Shown: piece after piece, positions 25,599 through 36,694 of the stretch
Numbering within the stretch: position 1 is the first letter of the stretch
How the letters are laid out: each line of letters opens with the position of its first letter
Source: Qipengyuania flava
Lineage (GTDB): Bacteria > Pseudomonadota > Alphaproteobacteria > Sphingomonadales > Sphingomonadaceae
DNA length: 64,000 nucleotides
Direction of reading: 5' to 3'
NCBI RefSeq assembly: GCF_019448255.1
Contig: NZ_CP080410.1
Location: 744,001 to 808,000, forward strand
Position numbers and translations under genes: made by a program
The notes under the pieces: model-generated
Database searches by the model: none
What the model saw: the letters and a program-made list of their open reading frames with translations, nothing else
What the model was told of the DNA's origin: nothing

Positions 25599-27107
25599 CT
25601 ACTCCGCAGCTTCGAGCTGTTCGTCCGCCCCGCGCGAATTGGCGCCATGGCGGCGGAATTCGAGCAGGCCGTCCTCCACCGGATCGTCCTTCATCCGCTT
25701 GCGGTCCTCGACATATTCCTGGTTGAGCCGCCAGGGATAGGCGATCGAATTGCGCGGCATGATGTGCTTGCCGCGCTGGATATAGCCCGAGGAGAAATCG
25801 AAGATGTCATCTTCCTCAATCGCCGCTTCGGCTTCCGATGTCAGCACCGGCTCGGCCACGTCGACACCCTTGGCCTTGCTCTCGTTCAGCACGCGGCAGA
25901 TGTAGTCGGAATTGATGTCCGCGCGCAGCGTCCAGCTGGCGTTGAGATAGCCGAACACGACCGCAAGGTTCGGCACGTTCGAGAACATGCAGCCCTTGTA
26001 ATAGAAGTGCTTGGACAGATCGATCGGCTGGCCTTCCTTCGACAGCGCGATCTTGCCGGCGACGGCCAGCTTGAGGCCAGTCGCGGTCACCACGATGTCG
26101 GCGGGCAGGAAGCTGTCGTCGGTCAGGCGGACACCGCCCTTTTCGAAGGCCTTGATATGGCCGGTCACGACCTCGGCCTTGCCCGATTTCATCGCCTCGA
26201 AGAGATCATCGTCTGGCACCAGACACAGGCGCTGTTCCCACGGGTTGTAGGGCGGGGTGAATGGCGTCAGATCGTAATCCTTGCCCATCGACTTCTTGAT
26301 GCGCTTGTGGAGGCCATCCTTGACCTTCTGCGGCTTGTCGCGCGCGGTCTTGAAGGCGTAGTCCTGCAGCGTGATGTTCTTCCACCGGGTGATCCGGTAG
26401 GCGAGCTTTTCGGGAAGGACCTTGCGCAGGAAATTGGCGAGGCCATCCTTGGCCGGGCGGCTGAACATCCAGGTCGGCGTGCGCTGGAGCATCGTGACCT
26501 TGGCAGCCTTGTCGCTCATCGACGGGACAATCGTGACCGCCGTCGCGCCCGATCCGATCACCACCACGTTCTTGCCGGCGTAATCGAGGTCCTCGGGCCA
26601 GAACTGCGGGTGGATCACCTGGCCTTCGAACTCCCCGAAATCGAAACCGGGATCATAAGGCTCGTCATAATCGTAATAGCCCGAGCCGAGGTAGAGCCAG
26701 TTGGCAGTCAGGTGCTTCTTCTCGCCCTCGGTGGTTTCGAGAGTGACATGCCAGCGCGCTTCGTTTTCGCGCCAGTCGGCTGCAAGGACCTTGTGGCCGA
26801 AACGGATGTGCTTGCGGATGTCGCGCTCGTCGGCGATGCGCTCGAGATATTCGAGGATCGAAGGGCCGTCGGCGATCGATTTCTCGTGTTTCCAGGGCTC
26901 GAAGTCGAAGCCCAGCGTGTGCATGTCGCTGTCCGAACGGATGCCGGGATAGCGGAACAGGTCCCAGGTGCCGCCGATGTTGTCGCGGCGGTCGACGATG
27001 ACCATGCTGTGGTCGGGCGCCTTCTCCTTCATGTGCGCTGCCATGCCGATGCCGGAAATCCCCGCACCCACGATCATCACATCAAAATCGGTCGCCGTGT
27101 TTTTCAT
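25599..27107 (-). CDS. flavin-containing monooxygenase of Baeyer-Villiger type (second copy)
   Basis: 502 aa. FAD fold VGAGISGIGM at 13-22, GGTWDLFRYPGIRSD at 45-59, BVMO fingerprint F-x-G-x-x-x-H-x-x-x-W-P at 160-171, and NADPH fold GSGATAVTIV from 185. It is related to, but clearly diverged from, the copy at 9382, so not a recent duplicate. The start ATG at 27107 is preceded by GGGAGAG. It is followed closely by the CinA-like gene. Substrate unknown. Confidence 0.9.
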   Translation of the reverse strand: MKNTATDFDVMIVGAGISGIGMAAHMKEKAPDHSMVIVDRRDNIGGTWDLFRYPGIRSDSDMHTLGFDFEPWKHEKSIADGPSILEYLERIADERDIRKHIRFGHKVLAADWRENEARWHVTLETTEGEKKHLTANWLYLGSGYYDYDEPYDPGFDFGEFEGQVIHPQFWPEDLDYAGKNVVVIGSGATAVTIVPSMSDKAAKVTMLQRTPTWMFSRPAKDGLANFLRKVLPEKLAYRITRWKNITLQDYAFKTARDKPQKVKDGLHKRIKKSMGKDYDLTPFTPPYNPWEQRLCLVPDDDLFEAMKSGKAEVVTGHIKAFEKGGVRLTDDSFLPADIVVTATGLKLAVAGKIALSKEGQPIDLSKHFYYKGCMFSNVPNLAVVFGYLNASWTLRADINSDYICRVLNESKAKGVDVAEPVLTSEAEAAIEEDDIFDFSSGYIQRGKHIMPRNSIAYPWRLNQEYVEDRKRMKDDPVEDGLLEFRRHGANSRGADEQLEAAE

Positions 27108-27199
27108 CTGACTCTCCCAAGAACGGCGAACCTAACGCAGACTGGGCCTTTGCGCCAGTCTCGGTTGCAGGGCGCAACCTAGTTGGTGCTGCGCTCGAT

Positions 27200-28588
27200 C
27201 TAAGGGCGATCTTTCAGAAAGCGCCAAAGCTCGCCAACATCCGCAAAGCGCTGGCGTGAGACGAGCGAACGCAGGAACCCGCTCGGGGTCATCCCGACCT
27301 GCTGCAGGGCGCTGCGAAAGGCCGGGATTGCCTGACATAGCTCGGCAGGAATTAGCAGGGCGAGGATCATTGCCAGCGAGGCTCCGCCGGCAGCCAGGCC
27401 AGCGGCGATGACCAGGCAGGCCATCGAGCCTGCAAAGTACACGGCGACAAAGCTGGCGTGGCGGTTCTCTGCCGAGACCAGCGCTTGCGGCGTGACAGCC
27501 AGCGCCCGGATCGTGCCCGATACCAGCAGGACCAGCGCCAGATCATAGGCAAACGCGGTCTTGCCGACGGTGAAGACGCTTTGGACGAGAGGGCCGAAGA
27601 TGAGCAGGAACACGCTGAACGCGATGGCGAGGGCAAGCGTCGCCAGAGTCATGGTGGCCAGCTGGCGTTGCTGCACGGCCTGCTTGTTCGCACCGAGGTA
27701 GCCCGCTTCGAAGAACTGGATGCCGAAGAGGGTGTTGGTTACGAGGTCGATCAGCCGCACGATGGTCCGGGTGGCGACGAAGGCGGCAAGGACGGCGGCT
27801 CCGTAGGCTGCGCCGACAAGGACGGTGTAGGCCTGCAGGTTGAGGACATAGACGACCGGCAGCAGCATGAACGCAAGCGTGGGCCTGATGAGTTCGCGCA
27901 GAGCCTTGCGCCGATCCCCCTTCGTGGCGGAGAAAAGGTCGCGGGCTGCTCTTCGGCCGTAGGCATACTGGCCCAGCGCAACCGCAACCCGCAGCAGCGC
28001 GAGCCCGGCAGCCAGCACGACATAGCTGTCCGACAGCAGCACACACACGGCCAGCACCACGACTTCCAGCAGCATGGCGGCCGCGTTGGAAAGAACGAAT
28101 TGCGGGTATGCCTGCCCGACGCGGAAGGTGATCCCGGCAACGGCGGATTGCGCGACGGCGGCGACATAGAGCGCAAGCCACGCTGCGGCCGCTACGAGCT
28201 CATCGGCTGGCACCACCGCAAGAGAGGAGGAGAGCGCATCCTTCGATACGAACACGGCCACAAGCGCCGCGGCCAGAAGGGTGGCGGTGATCGCCGAGGA
28301 TGTGAGCCAGGATGCGCGCAGCGCATCGCGCGCTTTCTCCCAGCGTCCCTCTTGCGCGGAAGCGAGCGCGACATTGCCGCCCGCGCCGGCAAAGGCCTGG
28401 CCGACGACGGCAAAATAGGCGGGCAGGGCGAACAGCAGCAGCCATCCCCCCACGCGCTCCGGACTCCAGCTGGCAAACAGGATCGGGAGCGTGGCAATTT
28501 GCACTGCGACGCGCATGGCTGCGCTGCCGAGGAAGGCGGCAATTCCGCGCGCTAGCCGCCGGTTTGCGGCGGGTGGCTGGTGGCTCAA
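27200..28588 (-). CDS. polysaccharide/lipopolysaccharide flippase-like membrane protein (MOP superfamily)
   Basis: 462 aa, about 12-14 membrane helices. MOP-superfamily flippases of Wzx type move lipid-linked sugars across the inner membrane. I start it at a TTG at 28588 that overlaps the PilZ stop (TTGA, 28585-28588) with AGGGCGAG just upstream; the frame extends further inside pilZ, but that part is basic low-complexity and not membrane-like. The coupling suggests c-di-GMP-linked control of export. There are no polysaccharide synthesis or Wzy genes next to it; the nearest partners are the acyltransferase and deacetylase 3 kb away. Confidence 0.78.
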   Translation of the reverse strand: MSHQPPAANRRLARGIAAFLGSAAMRVAVQIATLPILFASWSPERVGGWLLLFALPAYFAVVGQAFAGAGGNVALASAQEGRWEKARDALRASWLTSSAITATLLAAALVAVFVSKDALSSSLAVVPADELVAAAAWLALYVAAVAQSAVAGITFRVGQAYPQFVLSNAAAMLLEVVVLAVCVLLSDSYVVLAAGLALLRVAVALGQYAYGRRAARDLFSATKGDRRKALRELIRPTLAFMLLPVVYVLNLQAYTVLVGAAYGAAVLAAFVATRTIVRLIDLVTNTLFGIQFFEAGYLGANKQAVQQRQLATMTLATLALAIAFSVFLLIFGPLVQSVFTVGKTAFAYDLALVLLVSGTIRALAVTPQALVSAENRHASFVAVYFAGSMACLVIAAGLAAGGASLAMILALLIPAELCQAIPAFRSALQQVGMTPSGFLRSLVSRQRFADVGELWRFLKDRP

Positions 28589-28890
28589 GTCTCGCCCTGG
28601 TCCATTTCGCGGATGATGTGTTCCAGCACGCTGGGGTGCAGCGGTCGCTCGAACTGGGCGCCGACCACATGACCTTCGCGCCATTTCACATCCGCAGGGA
28701 TCGGGCCCACATTGCCGACCCGGACAAGGATGGAGGTGTGGGTGTCCAGCACCGAGAACTTGTCGAAGAATCGGCAGCCATATTCGGAGATGTCCTTGAT
28801 CCAGACATCGCGCGATCCGCCCTGGCGCGGGCGATAACGCCCCGCGACCGTGACCATGTGGCGTGTTTCACGGCGGTGTTCTTCCGACAA
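28585..28890 (-). CDS. PilZ-domain protein, putative c-di-GMP receptor
   Basis: 101 aa. The c-di-GMP-binding elements are both present: RRETR (RxxxR) at about 6-10 and DISEYG (DxSxxG) near 33-38. There is no output domain in the same chain, so it likely acts on a partner. It uses a TTG start at 28890; the ATG 11 codons later would delete the RxxxR motif, and no upstream ATG or GTG exists before the in-frame stop. GAGGG stands 8 bases upstream. The stop overlaps the flippase TTG, indicating translational coupling. Confidence 0.85.
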   Translation of the reverse strand: MSEEHRRETRHMVTVAGRYRPRQGGSRDVWIKDISEYGCRFFDKFSVLDTHTSILVRVGNVGPIPADVKWREGHVVGAQFERPLHPSVLEHIIREMDQGET

Positions 28891-28921
28891 ATTCCAGCCC
28901 TCGATGGTTCGCGCCTTAAGT

Positions 28922-28950
28922 TAATAGCGGCGTAGGCCACTGTGACGCAA
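28922..28950 (-). promoter_or_regulatory. candidate promoter of pilZ-flippase
   Basis: On the minus strand: TTGCGT (28950-28945), a 17-base spacer, CTATTA (28927-28922), about 32 bp before the TTG start. This is one of the better sigma70-like matches in the window. Confidence 0.55.
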
Positions 28951-29021
28951 GCAAGGCTTGCCTCTCGCTTTCGGGAAAGGCCTGCGTTAGGAGCGTAGCC
29001 CTAGGGGAGAGCCTGAAACAA

Positions 29022-30050
29022 ATGACTAACAGTGATAAGCCCGCGCCGCGGCGGGTCACTTCGATCGATGTGGCCGAACGCGCCGGGGTCAGCCAGTCGA
29101 CGGTCAGCCGCGCCCTGTCGGGCAGCGAAACCATTACCGAAGCGACCCGCCGCCGGGTCGAACTGGCCGCCGAGGAGCTGGGCTACCACGTCAACGCCCG
29201 CGCGGCCGGCCTGAGGCGCGGCGAAACCGGGACTATCGCGATCGTGGTGATCGGGCGCGAGGGGCAGGGACCGGCGGCGATCAACCCGTTCTACTACAGC
29301 CTGCTTGGAAGCACCTGCGCCGCCGCGGCAGAACGGGGATACGAAGCCCTGGTCTCATTCCAGGCGAAGCCCGACGAGTTCTTCGGGCACTATGTCGCCC
29401 GCCGACAGGCCGATGGCGTGGTCGTGATCGGCACCGCGACCAACGAAGCCGCCTGGGAATACTTCCGCAAATGCGCCGAGGAATCGGGCAAGATGGCCTT
29501 CTGGGGCTCGCCTTTCGACGAGAGCGTATGGGTGCGTTCCGACAACCGCGAAGGCGGCCGCCTGGCGGTGGAACGGCTCTCGCAGAGCGGCGCCAAGGCG
29601 ATCGAGTTCGTCGGCGATACTACGTCTTCCCAGCGCCAGTTCCGCGAGCGCTACGACGGATACCGGAGCGCGATGGAGGCCGCCGGGCTCACGCCGGGTG
29701 ATGCCATCGTAAGCGAAGGCGAGGACCGCGTCTCGCAGGGGCGCAACGCGATCGCCAAGCTAGTCGATGGCGGCGCGAAATTCGACGGACTTTTCTTTGC
29801 CTGCGACGCGATGGCCCTCGGCGCGCTCGAGGAGCTGGCCGCGCGCGGCATTGCAGTGCCTGGCGATGTGGGCGTCATCGGTTTCGACGGTCTCGGCTCG
29901 GGCGAATTCAGCGCGCCGCCGCTGACCACGGTCGAACCCGATTTCGCGCAGGCTGGCCTCTTGCTCGTCGACACCGCGCTGTCCAGCGAGGACGAGCGGC
30001 CCGATCGCCGCGTCGCCGTCCATCTGGTCGAACGCGCAAGCGTGCGCTGA
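29022..30050 (+). CDS. LacI/GalR-family transcription regulator
   Basis: 342 aa. The N-terminal HTH is canonical: TSIDVAERAGVSQSTVSRAL at 10-29, followed by the hinge helix, then a periplasmic-binding-protein-like effector domain. The amidohydrolase gene starts 31 bp after its stop, so it may form an operon with, or regulate, that gene. The ligand cannot be told; no sugar catabolic genes are adjacent. AGGGGAGA precedes the ATG at 29022. Confidence 0.93.
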   Translation: MTNSDKPAPRRVTSIDVAERAGVSQSTVSRALSGSETITEATRRRVELAAEELGYHVNARAAGLRRGETGTIAIVVIGREGQGPAAINPFYYSLLGSTCAAAAERGYEALVSFQAKPDEFFGHYVARRQADGVVVIGTATNEAAWEYFRKCAEESGKMAFWGSPFDESVWVRSDNREGGRLAVERLSQSGAKAIEFVGDTTSSQRQFRERYDGYRSAMEAAGLTPGDAIVSEGEDRVSQGRNAIAKLVDGGAKFDGLFFACDAMALGALEELAARGIAVPGDVGVIGFDGLGSGEFSAPPLTTVEPDFAQAGLLLVDTALSSEDERPDRRVAVHLVERASVR

Positions 30051-30081
30051 CCGCCCCCCAGTTTCCCATCCGGAGAGAGTG

Positions 30082-33000
30082 ATGAAAACCAGTGTAACCT
30101 CCGTGCTCGCCGTCCTCCTCGCGTCGTCTGCTGCTCATGCGCAGGATGCCGACGAAAGCCCCAACCCGGTCGAGGAGCAGGAAGTCAGCTCTTCGGCAGA
30201 AGAAGGCCCTGCCGAAGGCTCCGGCATGGCGGTTTCCGCCGCGCCTGCGACGGCGAACGCGTCGGCTACGGCCGCCTCGGATGAAAAGTGGGACGTCACC
30301 GCGCCGCGCGGGGCAACGATCCGCCAGGTGCCCATCCGCACCAGCGAAGGCACGTGGATGGACGTGGATGTCTCGCCCGATGGCCGCACGCTCGCCTTTT
30401 CGCTGCTGGGCGATATCTACACCATGCCGATCACCGGCGGCACGCCGACCCGCATTGCCGAAGGCCTGGCGTGGGAAGTGCAGCCGCGCTTCTCGCCCGA
30501 TGGCCGCCGTATCGCATTCACGAGCGATCGGGGCGGCGGCGACAACATCTGGATCATGAACGCCGACGGCTCGGACAAGCGCCAGCTGACCAAGGAAGCC
30601 TTCCGCCTGCTCAACCAGCCGAGCTGGTCGCCCGACGGCAATTACATCGTCGCCAAGAAGCATTTCACGACCCAGCGTTCGCTCGGCACGGGCGAAATCT
30701 GGCTCTACCACGTTTCGGGCGGAGGCGGCGTCAAGCTGGTCGCGCGCGCCAACGAGGCGCTCCAGAAGGAGCTGGGCGAGCCGGTCTATTCGCCCGATGG
30801 CGAGGCGGTCTATTACTCGCGCAACGTCACGCCGGGTCCGATCTTCGAATACGCGCAGGATTCGACGCAAGGGACCTTCGCGATCGAGCGTTACGAGCTC
30901 GGCACCGGCGAAGTGACCACCGCGGTCAGCGGCTTCGGCGGCGCGGTGCGCCCGCAGCCGTCGCCCGATGGCCGCAGCCTCGCCTTCATCCGCCGCGACA
31001 AGGACGAGACCGAACTGTGGGTCAAGGACCTCGCCACGGGCGAGCAGCGCATGATCTACGGCGATCTCGACATGGATATGCAGGAGACCTGGGCGGTCTA
31101 TGGCTTCTACCCGCTGATGGACTGGGTTCCCGGCGGCGAGGCCATCGTCCTGTGGGCCGGCGGCAAGCTCAAACGCGTGGCGGCCGATGGCAGCGGCGCG
31201 ACCGACATCCCGTTTTCAATCAACGACACGCGCGGCGTGGCCGACGCACCGCACCCGGTCATCCCGGTCTCGCCCGATAGTTTCACGGCCAAAATCCCGC
31301 GCTTTGCCAGCGTATCGCCCGATGGGCGTACGGTCGTGTTCGAAAGCCTCGGCAAGCTTTACACCAAGCCGGTCGCCGGGGGCACGGCGCGCCGCCTGAC
31401 GTCGGATGGCAGCGACGCGCTCGAACTGTGGCCGTCCTGGTCGCGCGACGGCCGCCGCCTCACCTATGTGCGCTGGACAGATGAGGGCCTGGGCCAGATC
31501 ATGGTGGCCGGTTCCAACGGCTCTGGCGCGCGTGCAGTGACGCGGATGCGCGGCCATTACGCCCTGCCGAAATTCTCGCCCGACGGCAGCACGATCGTGT
31601 TCGAGAAGCGCGGCGGGGGCTACCTGACCTCGCCCGAATTCTCCGAGAACGAAGGCGTGTATCGTGTGAGCGCGGCGGGTGGTTCGGCCCAGCTTGTGGC
31701 GCGCGATACCTCCGATCCGCAGTTCGGGGCGGACAGCGACCGGGTGTTCATGCTCGGTCGCAAGGACGGCAAGCTCCAGCTGCTCTCCGCCGATCTCGAT
31801 GGCGGCGCGCGGCAGGTACACGCGCAGGGCGACCTGGCAACGCAGTACCATGTAAGCCCGCGCGGCGATTTCGTCGCATTCCGCGAGAACTACGAAGTCT
31901 TCGCAACGCCGCTGATGCCCGGCGGGCAAGCGGTGACGGTGGGCGAAAAGGCCAGCTCGCTGCCGGTCGTGCGCGCCTCGAAGGGCGGGGCGGACTACAT
32001 CGGCTGGGCCCAGGGCGGCGACACGCTGACCTGGACCATGGGGCCGGTGCTCTACCGCGCGAGCATCGCCTCGATGTTCGCCAATGCGCCAAAGGACAAG
32101 GATGCGCCCGCCTTCGTGCCGCCGACCAGCGGCACCTCGCTCGAGCGGACGGTGGCGGCCGCCAAGCCGAGCGGCACCGTGGCCATCACCGGCGCGAAGA
32201 TCCTCACCATGGCGGATGACGGCGCCGGCGTGATCGAGAACGGGACCATCGTGATCACGGGCGACCGGATTGCCGCCGTGGGCCCCGCAGCCTCGGTGCA
32301 GGTGCCGCAGGGCGCGACGGTGATCGATGCGGCTGGCAAGACCATCATGCCGGGCCTCGTCGACGCGCATGCGCACGGGCCGCAGGGCACGGGCGACCTT
32401 GTCCCGCAGCAGAACTGGTCGCTGGTCCAGAACCTCGCCATGGGCACGACGACGATCCACGATCCGTCTTCGCGCGCCAGCATGATCTTTGCCGCAGCCG
32501 AACGCCAGCGGGCGGGCACTTTGCTCGCCCCGCGCATCTTCTCGACCGCCGAGATCGTCTACGGCGCCAAGGCGCCGAGCGTTTATGCCCGGATCGACAG
32601 CTATGAGGACGCGCTGGCGCATATCCAGCGGATCAAGGCGCAGGGTGGTATTTCGATCAAGAACTACAACCAGCCCCGGCGCGACCAGCGCCAACAGGTT
32701 GTCGCTGCCGCGCGCGCCGAGAACATGCTGGTAGTTGCCGAGGGCGGGTCGCTGTTCGGCATGGACATGAACCTGATCGCCGACGGCAATTCGACCATCG
32801 AACACAACGTGCCCGGTGAGGTCTTCTACGAGGACGTCCTGCAGTTCTGGGCCGGTTCGCAGTCCAACTACACCCCGACCCTGGTGGTGACCTATGGCGG
32901 GCTTGCTGCCGACCCCTACTGGCGCCAGGCGACCAACGTCTTCGATAACCCGCTCATGGTGCACACGCCGCCGCGCCTGCTTACGGCGCAGACCGCGCGC

Positions 33001-33408
33001 CGCGTCACCGCACCCGACTGGGCCTTTGTCGACGACGAAGCCGCGCGGGAAGCGCGCAAGCTCGCGCAGCGCGGGGTCAAGGTCAGCATCGGCGCGCACG
33101 GCCAGCAGGCCGGTGTCGCCGCCCATTGGGAGCTGTGGAGCTTCGCGCGCGGCGGCATGAGCGCTGTCGAGGCGCTGCGGGCCGGGACCATCGAGCCGGC
33201 GCGCTCGCTGGGCATGGACCGCGACATCGGCAGCCTCGAGGTTGGCAAGCTGGCCGACCTTGTCGTCCTCAACGAGGATCCCAGCGAGAACATCCGCAAT
33301 TCGGACAAGATCGACAGCGTCATGCTGGGTGGCCGTCTCTATGACGCGCGGACCATGAACGAGGTTACCACCGGGAGCGAACAGCGCCGCCCCTATTGGT
33401 GGGAATAG
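30082..33408 (+). CDS. secreted TolB-propeller/amidohydrolase fusion protein
   Basis: 1108 aa with a signal peptide (cleavage near HAQDADE, residue 21). After a 45-residue Ser/Ala/Glu-rich linker there are repeated WD40-like PD40/TolB blades to about residue 650 (SPDGRTLAF, SPDGRRIAF, SPDGRSLAF and others), then an amidohydrolase domain from about 700 with GLVDAHAHGPQG (HxH), IEHNVPGE near 910 and the C-terminal DIGSLEVGKLADLVVL. This is the known family of periplasmic Tricorn/TolB-like amidohydrolases; the substrate is unknown. I use the ATG at 30082 rather than the GTG directly before it. CGGAGAGA is the ribosome-binding site. Confidence 0.88.
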   Translation: MKTSVTSVLAVLLASSAAHAQDADESPNPVEEQEVSSSAEEGPAEGSGMAVSAAPATANASATAASDEKWDVTAPRGATIRQVPIRTSEGTWMDVDVSPDGRTLAFSLLGDIYTMPITGGTPTRIAEGLAWEVQPRFSPDGRRIAFTSDRGGGDNIWIMNADGSDKRQLTKEAFRLLNQPSWSPDGNYIVAKKHFTTQRSLGTGEIWLYHVSGGGGVKLVARANEALQKELGEPVYSPDGEAVYYSRNVTPGPIFEYAQDSTQGTFAIERYELGTGEVTTAVSGFGGAVRPQPSPDGRSLAFIRRDKDETELWVKDLATGEQRMIYGDLDMDMQETWAVYGFYPLMDWVPGGEAIVLWAGGKLKRVAADGSGATDIPFSINDTRGVADAPHPVIPVSPDSFTAKIPRFASVSPDGRTVVFESLGKLYTKPVAGGTARRLTSDGSDALELWPSWSRDGRRLTYVRWTDEGLGQIMVAGSNGSGARAVTRMRGHYALPKFSPDGSTIVFEKRGGGYLTSPEFSENEGVYRVSAAGGSAQLVARDTSDPQFGADSDRVFMLGRKDGKLQLLSADLDGGARQVHAQGDLATQYHVSPRGDFVAFRENYEVFATPLMPGGQAVTVGEKASSLPVVRASKGGADYIGWAQGGDTLTWTMGPVLYRASIASMFANAPKDKDAPAFVPPTSGTSLERTVAAAKPSGTVAITGAKILTMADDGAGVIENGTIVITGDRIAAVGPAASVQVPQGATVIDAAGKTIMPGLVDAHAHGPQGTGDLVPQQNWSLVQNLAMGTTTIHDPSSRASMIFAAAERQRAGTLLAPRIFSTAEIVYGAKAPSVYARIDSYEDALAHIQRIKAQGGISIKNYNQPRRDQRQQVVAAARAENMLVVAEGGSLFGMDMNLIADGNSTIEHNVPGEVFYEDVLQFWAGSQSNYTPTLVVTYGGLAADPYWRQATNVFDNPLMVHTPPRLLTAQTARRVTAPDWAFVDDEAAREARKLAQRGVKVSIGAHGQQAGVAAHWELWSFARGGMSAVEALRAGTIEPARSLGMDRDIGSLEVGKLADLVVLNEDPSENIRNSDKIDSVMLGGRLYDARTMNEVTTGSEQRRPYWWE

Positions 33409-33412
33409 GCGC

Positions 33413-33448
33413 GAAAAAAGGGCGGCGCGGGATCAACCCGGGCCGCCC
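33413..33448 (-). terminator. terminator at the end of the chemotaxis cluster
   Basis: Stem GGGCGGC/GCCGCCC with an inner CGGG/CCCG around ATCAA, followed on the minus strand by CTTTTTTC. It closes the leftward mcp gene and lies 4 bases after the convergent amidohydrolase stop, which it may also serve weakly. Confidence 0.8.
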
Positions 33449-33474
33449 ATTCATGCGCACCTGTCCAGCCGCGG

Positions 33475-34818
<1,344 letters not shown>

Positions 34819-34876
34819 CCCCAAGAATCCCCCTTAAGGTTGCATCAACCCTAAGAGGTAATTGCTTGATATCGCG

Positions 34877-36694
34877 TTAAGCTGCGCGCACGTGCTGCAG
34901 GAATTGTGCGACCTGGGCCTTCAGCGTGGTGGCCTGCGATTCAAGCTCGGTCGACGAATTCAAAACCTGGCTGGCAGCAGCGCCCGTCGCAAGGCTGGTT
35001 TCGCGAACCTGCGCGATGTTGGACGAGACCTCGTCGGTCGAACGCGCGGCCAGATCGATGCTGCGGGCAAGATCCTGGCCTGCGACCGATTGCTGGTCGA
35101 CCGCGCTGGCGATCGAGATGGCGGTGCTCTCCAGCTCCTTGATCTGGCTGGCGATGGAGCGCAGCGCGCCCACGCTCGCACCGGTCGAATTCTGCATGGT
35201 GCGGATCTGTTCGGCGACCTCTTCGGTAGCGCGGCTGGTCTGAGCAGCCAGCTCCTTCACCTCGCTGGCAACCACGGCAAAGCCGCGGCCCGCTTCGCCG
35301 CCGCGAGCCGCTTCGATCGAGGCGTTGAGTGCGAGCAGGTTGGTGCGTTTGGCAATCGATTGGATCAGTTCCACGATCTGACCGACCTGGTCAGCCGAGG
35401 AGGAGAGGGCCGAGATGGTCTCGTCGGCGCCGGCGGCCGCATCGGTCGCCTTGCGGGCGAGTTCTGCGGAGTGCGAGGCCTGGCGGCTGATTTCGCCGAT
35501 CGACATGGCAAACTCGTCCGAGGCGGCGGCTGCGGCCGTAGCGCCCCCGGATGCGGCTTCCATCGATGCGGTTACGATTTCGGTCTGGGCGGTGCCCTGT
35601 TCGGCGGCAGACGCCATGGCGCTGGCCGTGCTCTGAAGCTGGGCGGAGGCCGAGGCCACACCGTTCACGACGTCGCCTACAGTGCTTTCGAACTGCTGGG
35701 CGAGGCGGACCATGTCCTTGCCGCGTTCCTTGCGCAGAGCTTCGCGTTCTTGCGCCATTTTCTCGTACTGCCAGGCGGCCTGAAGGAAGACTTCGAGCGC
35801 GCGGGCGAGGTCGCCGATCTCGTCAGGACGGCCCGTGGCAGGAATATGCATGTCTTTCTCGCCCTTTGCGAGGCGGGTGGCAACGTCGGTCATGCGGCCG
35901 AGCGTGTACGACACATCGCGGCCAAGGTAGCGCGAACTCATCCAGGCAATCGTGATGCCGAGGAGCGCGACCGTGAAGAACGAGACGAACAGCCACATGA
36001 CCATCGTCTGCGATGCGGCGTCCGATTCTGCCCCGATGCGCTCGATTTCCTCGCGAGCAGCAATCGCCTCGTCGACGAATTCCTCGCCCTCGAAATAGAC
36101 GCTGTCGGAGAATTCCTGCCATTGGTCCTGCGAGCCGCCCGAACGTTGAGCCGCGGTGACGCGGGTACGGATCTTGGCGAGCATGGAATCGAGTTCGTCG
36201 AGCTGCGGCAGCACGCTAGGCGCGACGTCTGCGGCGTGCGTCTTGAAGCGCGAAAGGTCGCGGTCGGTTTCGTCGAACGATGCGGCCGCCGAACTGAGGT
36301 CGTTCTTGTCGCGGCTGACCGTGTAGCGCTGCACGAACAGGCGCCCCTGATCGACATCGGCGATCATGCGTTCGGCTGCAAGCGCTGCGCTCTGAATGGC
36401 CATGCGCTCCGCACGCGCTTCCAGCGCAAAGTAGCCCCCGGCACAGGTGGCGATCAGGCACAGCAATACGACGGCGATATTGCCCATGGAGATTGCGCGC
36501 AGCTTCTCCCCGACGGACTTGTTGTACAGCCAGCCCTTGACGCCCTTGGGCGCTTCGTAGTCGTCGGAAACGTCCTCGGGCTGTTCGACGATACCGTCGA
36601 ACTGCGATACGGTTTCAACCTCGCGGCGAATGTCTCCGGGCGCGGCCTCGTGCTCGGCAACCATGCCGTTGACCATGTCTTGCAGTGCGCTCAT
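34877..36694 (-). CDS. methyl-accepting chemotaxis protein with a periplasmic helical sensor domain
   Basis: 605 aa. Membrane segments near 68-90 and 220-240 flank a ~130-residue, mostly helical periplasmic part with no Cache or PAS signature. HAMP follows ([17 protein letters not shown] near 286-302), then the signalling coiled coil with [20 protein letters not shown] near 444-463. The N-terminal ~65 residues before the first helix are cytosolic and acidic. It starts at an ATG that overlaps the stop of the GGDEF-EAL gene (ATGA, 36691-36694) and lies 59 bp upstream of the second mcp gene. The signal is not predictable. Confidence 0.92.
   Translation of the reverse strand: MSALQDMVNGMVAEHEAAPGDIRREVETVSQFDGIVEQPEDVSDDYEAPKGVKGWLYNKSVGEKLRAISMGNIAVVLLCLIATCAGGYFALEARAERMAIQSAALAAERMIADVDQGRLFVQRYTVSRDKNDLSSAAASFDETDRDLSRFKTHAADVAPSVLPQLDELDSMLAKIRTRVTAAQRSGGSQDQWQEFSDSVYFEGEEFVDEAIAAREEIERIGAESDAASQTMVMWLFVSFFTVALLGITIAWMSSRYLGRDVSYTLGRMTDVATRLAKGEKDMHIPATGRPDEIGDLARALEVFLQAAWQYEKMAQEREALRKERGKDMVRLAQQFESTVGDVVNGVASASAQLQSTASAMASAAEQGTAQTEIVTASMEAASGGATAAAAASDEFAMSIGEISRQASHSAELARKATDAAAGADETISALSSSADQVGQIVELIQSIAKRTNLLALNASIEAARGGEAGRGFAVVASEVKELAAQTSRATEEVAEQIRTMQNSTGASVGALRSIASQIKELESTAISIASAVDQQSVAGQDLARSIDLAARSTDEVSSNIAQVRETSLATGAAASQVLNSSTELESQATTLKAQVAQFLQHVRAA
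35028..35521 (-). repeat. mcp signalling-module repeat, copy 2
   Basis: Partner of 33626-34119; gap-free over 494 bp. The sharp falloff outside it (N-terminal halves share little) suggests gene conversion or a recent partial duplication of the signalling domain. Confidence 0.85.

Noticed and set aside
24969-27182. Long plus-strand frame (737 codons) over the CinA-like and second BVMO genes
   Set aside because: Antisense to two clearly recognisable genes; composition is His/Arg/Leu-rich with no domain, typical of GC-rich shadow frames.
28589-28684. Extension of the flippase gene upstream into pilZ
   Set aside because: Extension is basic low-complexity and overlaps a conserved PilZ gene; the TTG at 28588 is favoured by the TTGA coupling.
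31216-33126. 636-codon minus-strand frame under the amidohydrolase gene
   Set aside because: Antisense to conserved PD40 and amidohydrolase motifs; low-complexity Arg/His/Gly content.
34836-34852. Small dyad GGTTG-CAT-CAACC between the two mcp genes
   Set aside because: Only five base pairs; it could be a weak hairpin at the end of the upstream mcp gene but no function can be supported.
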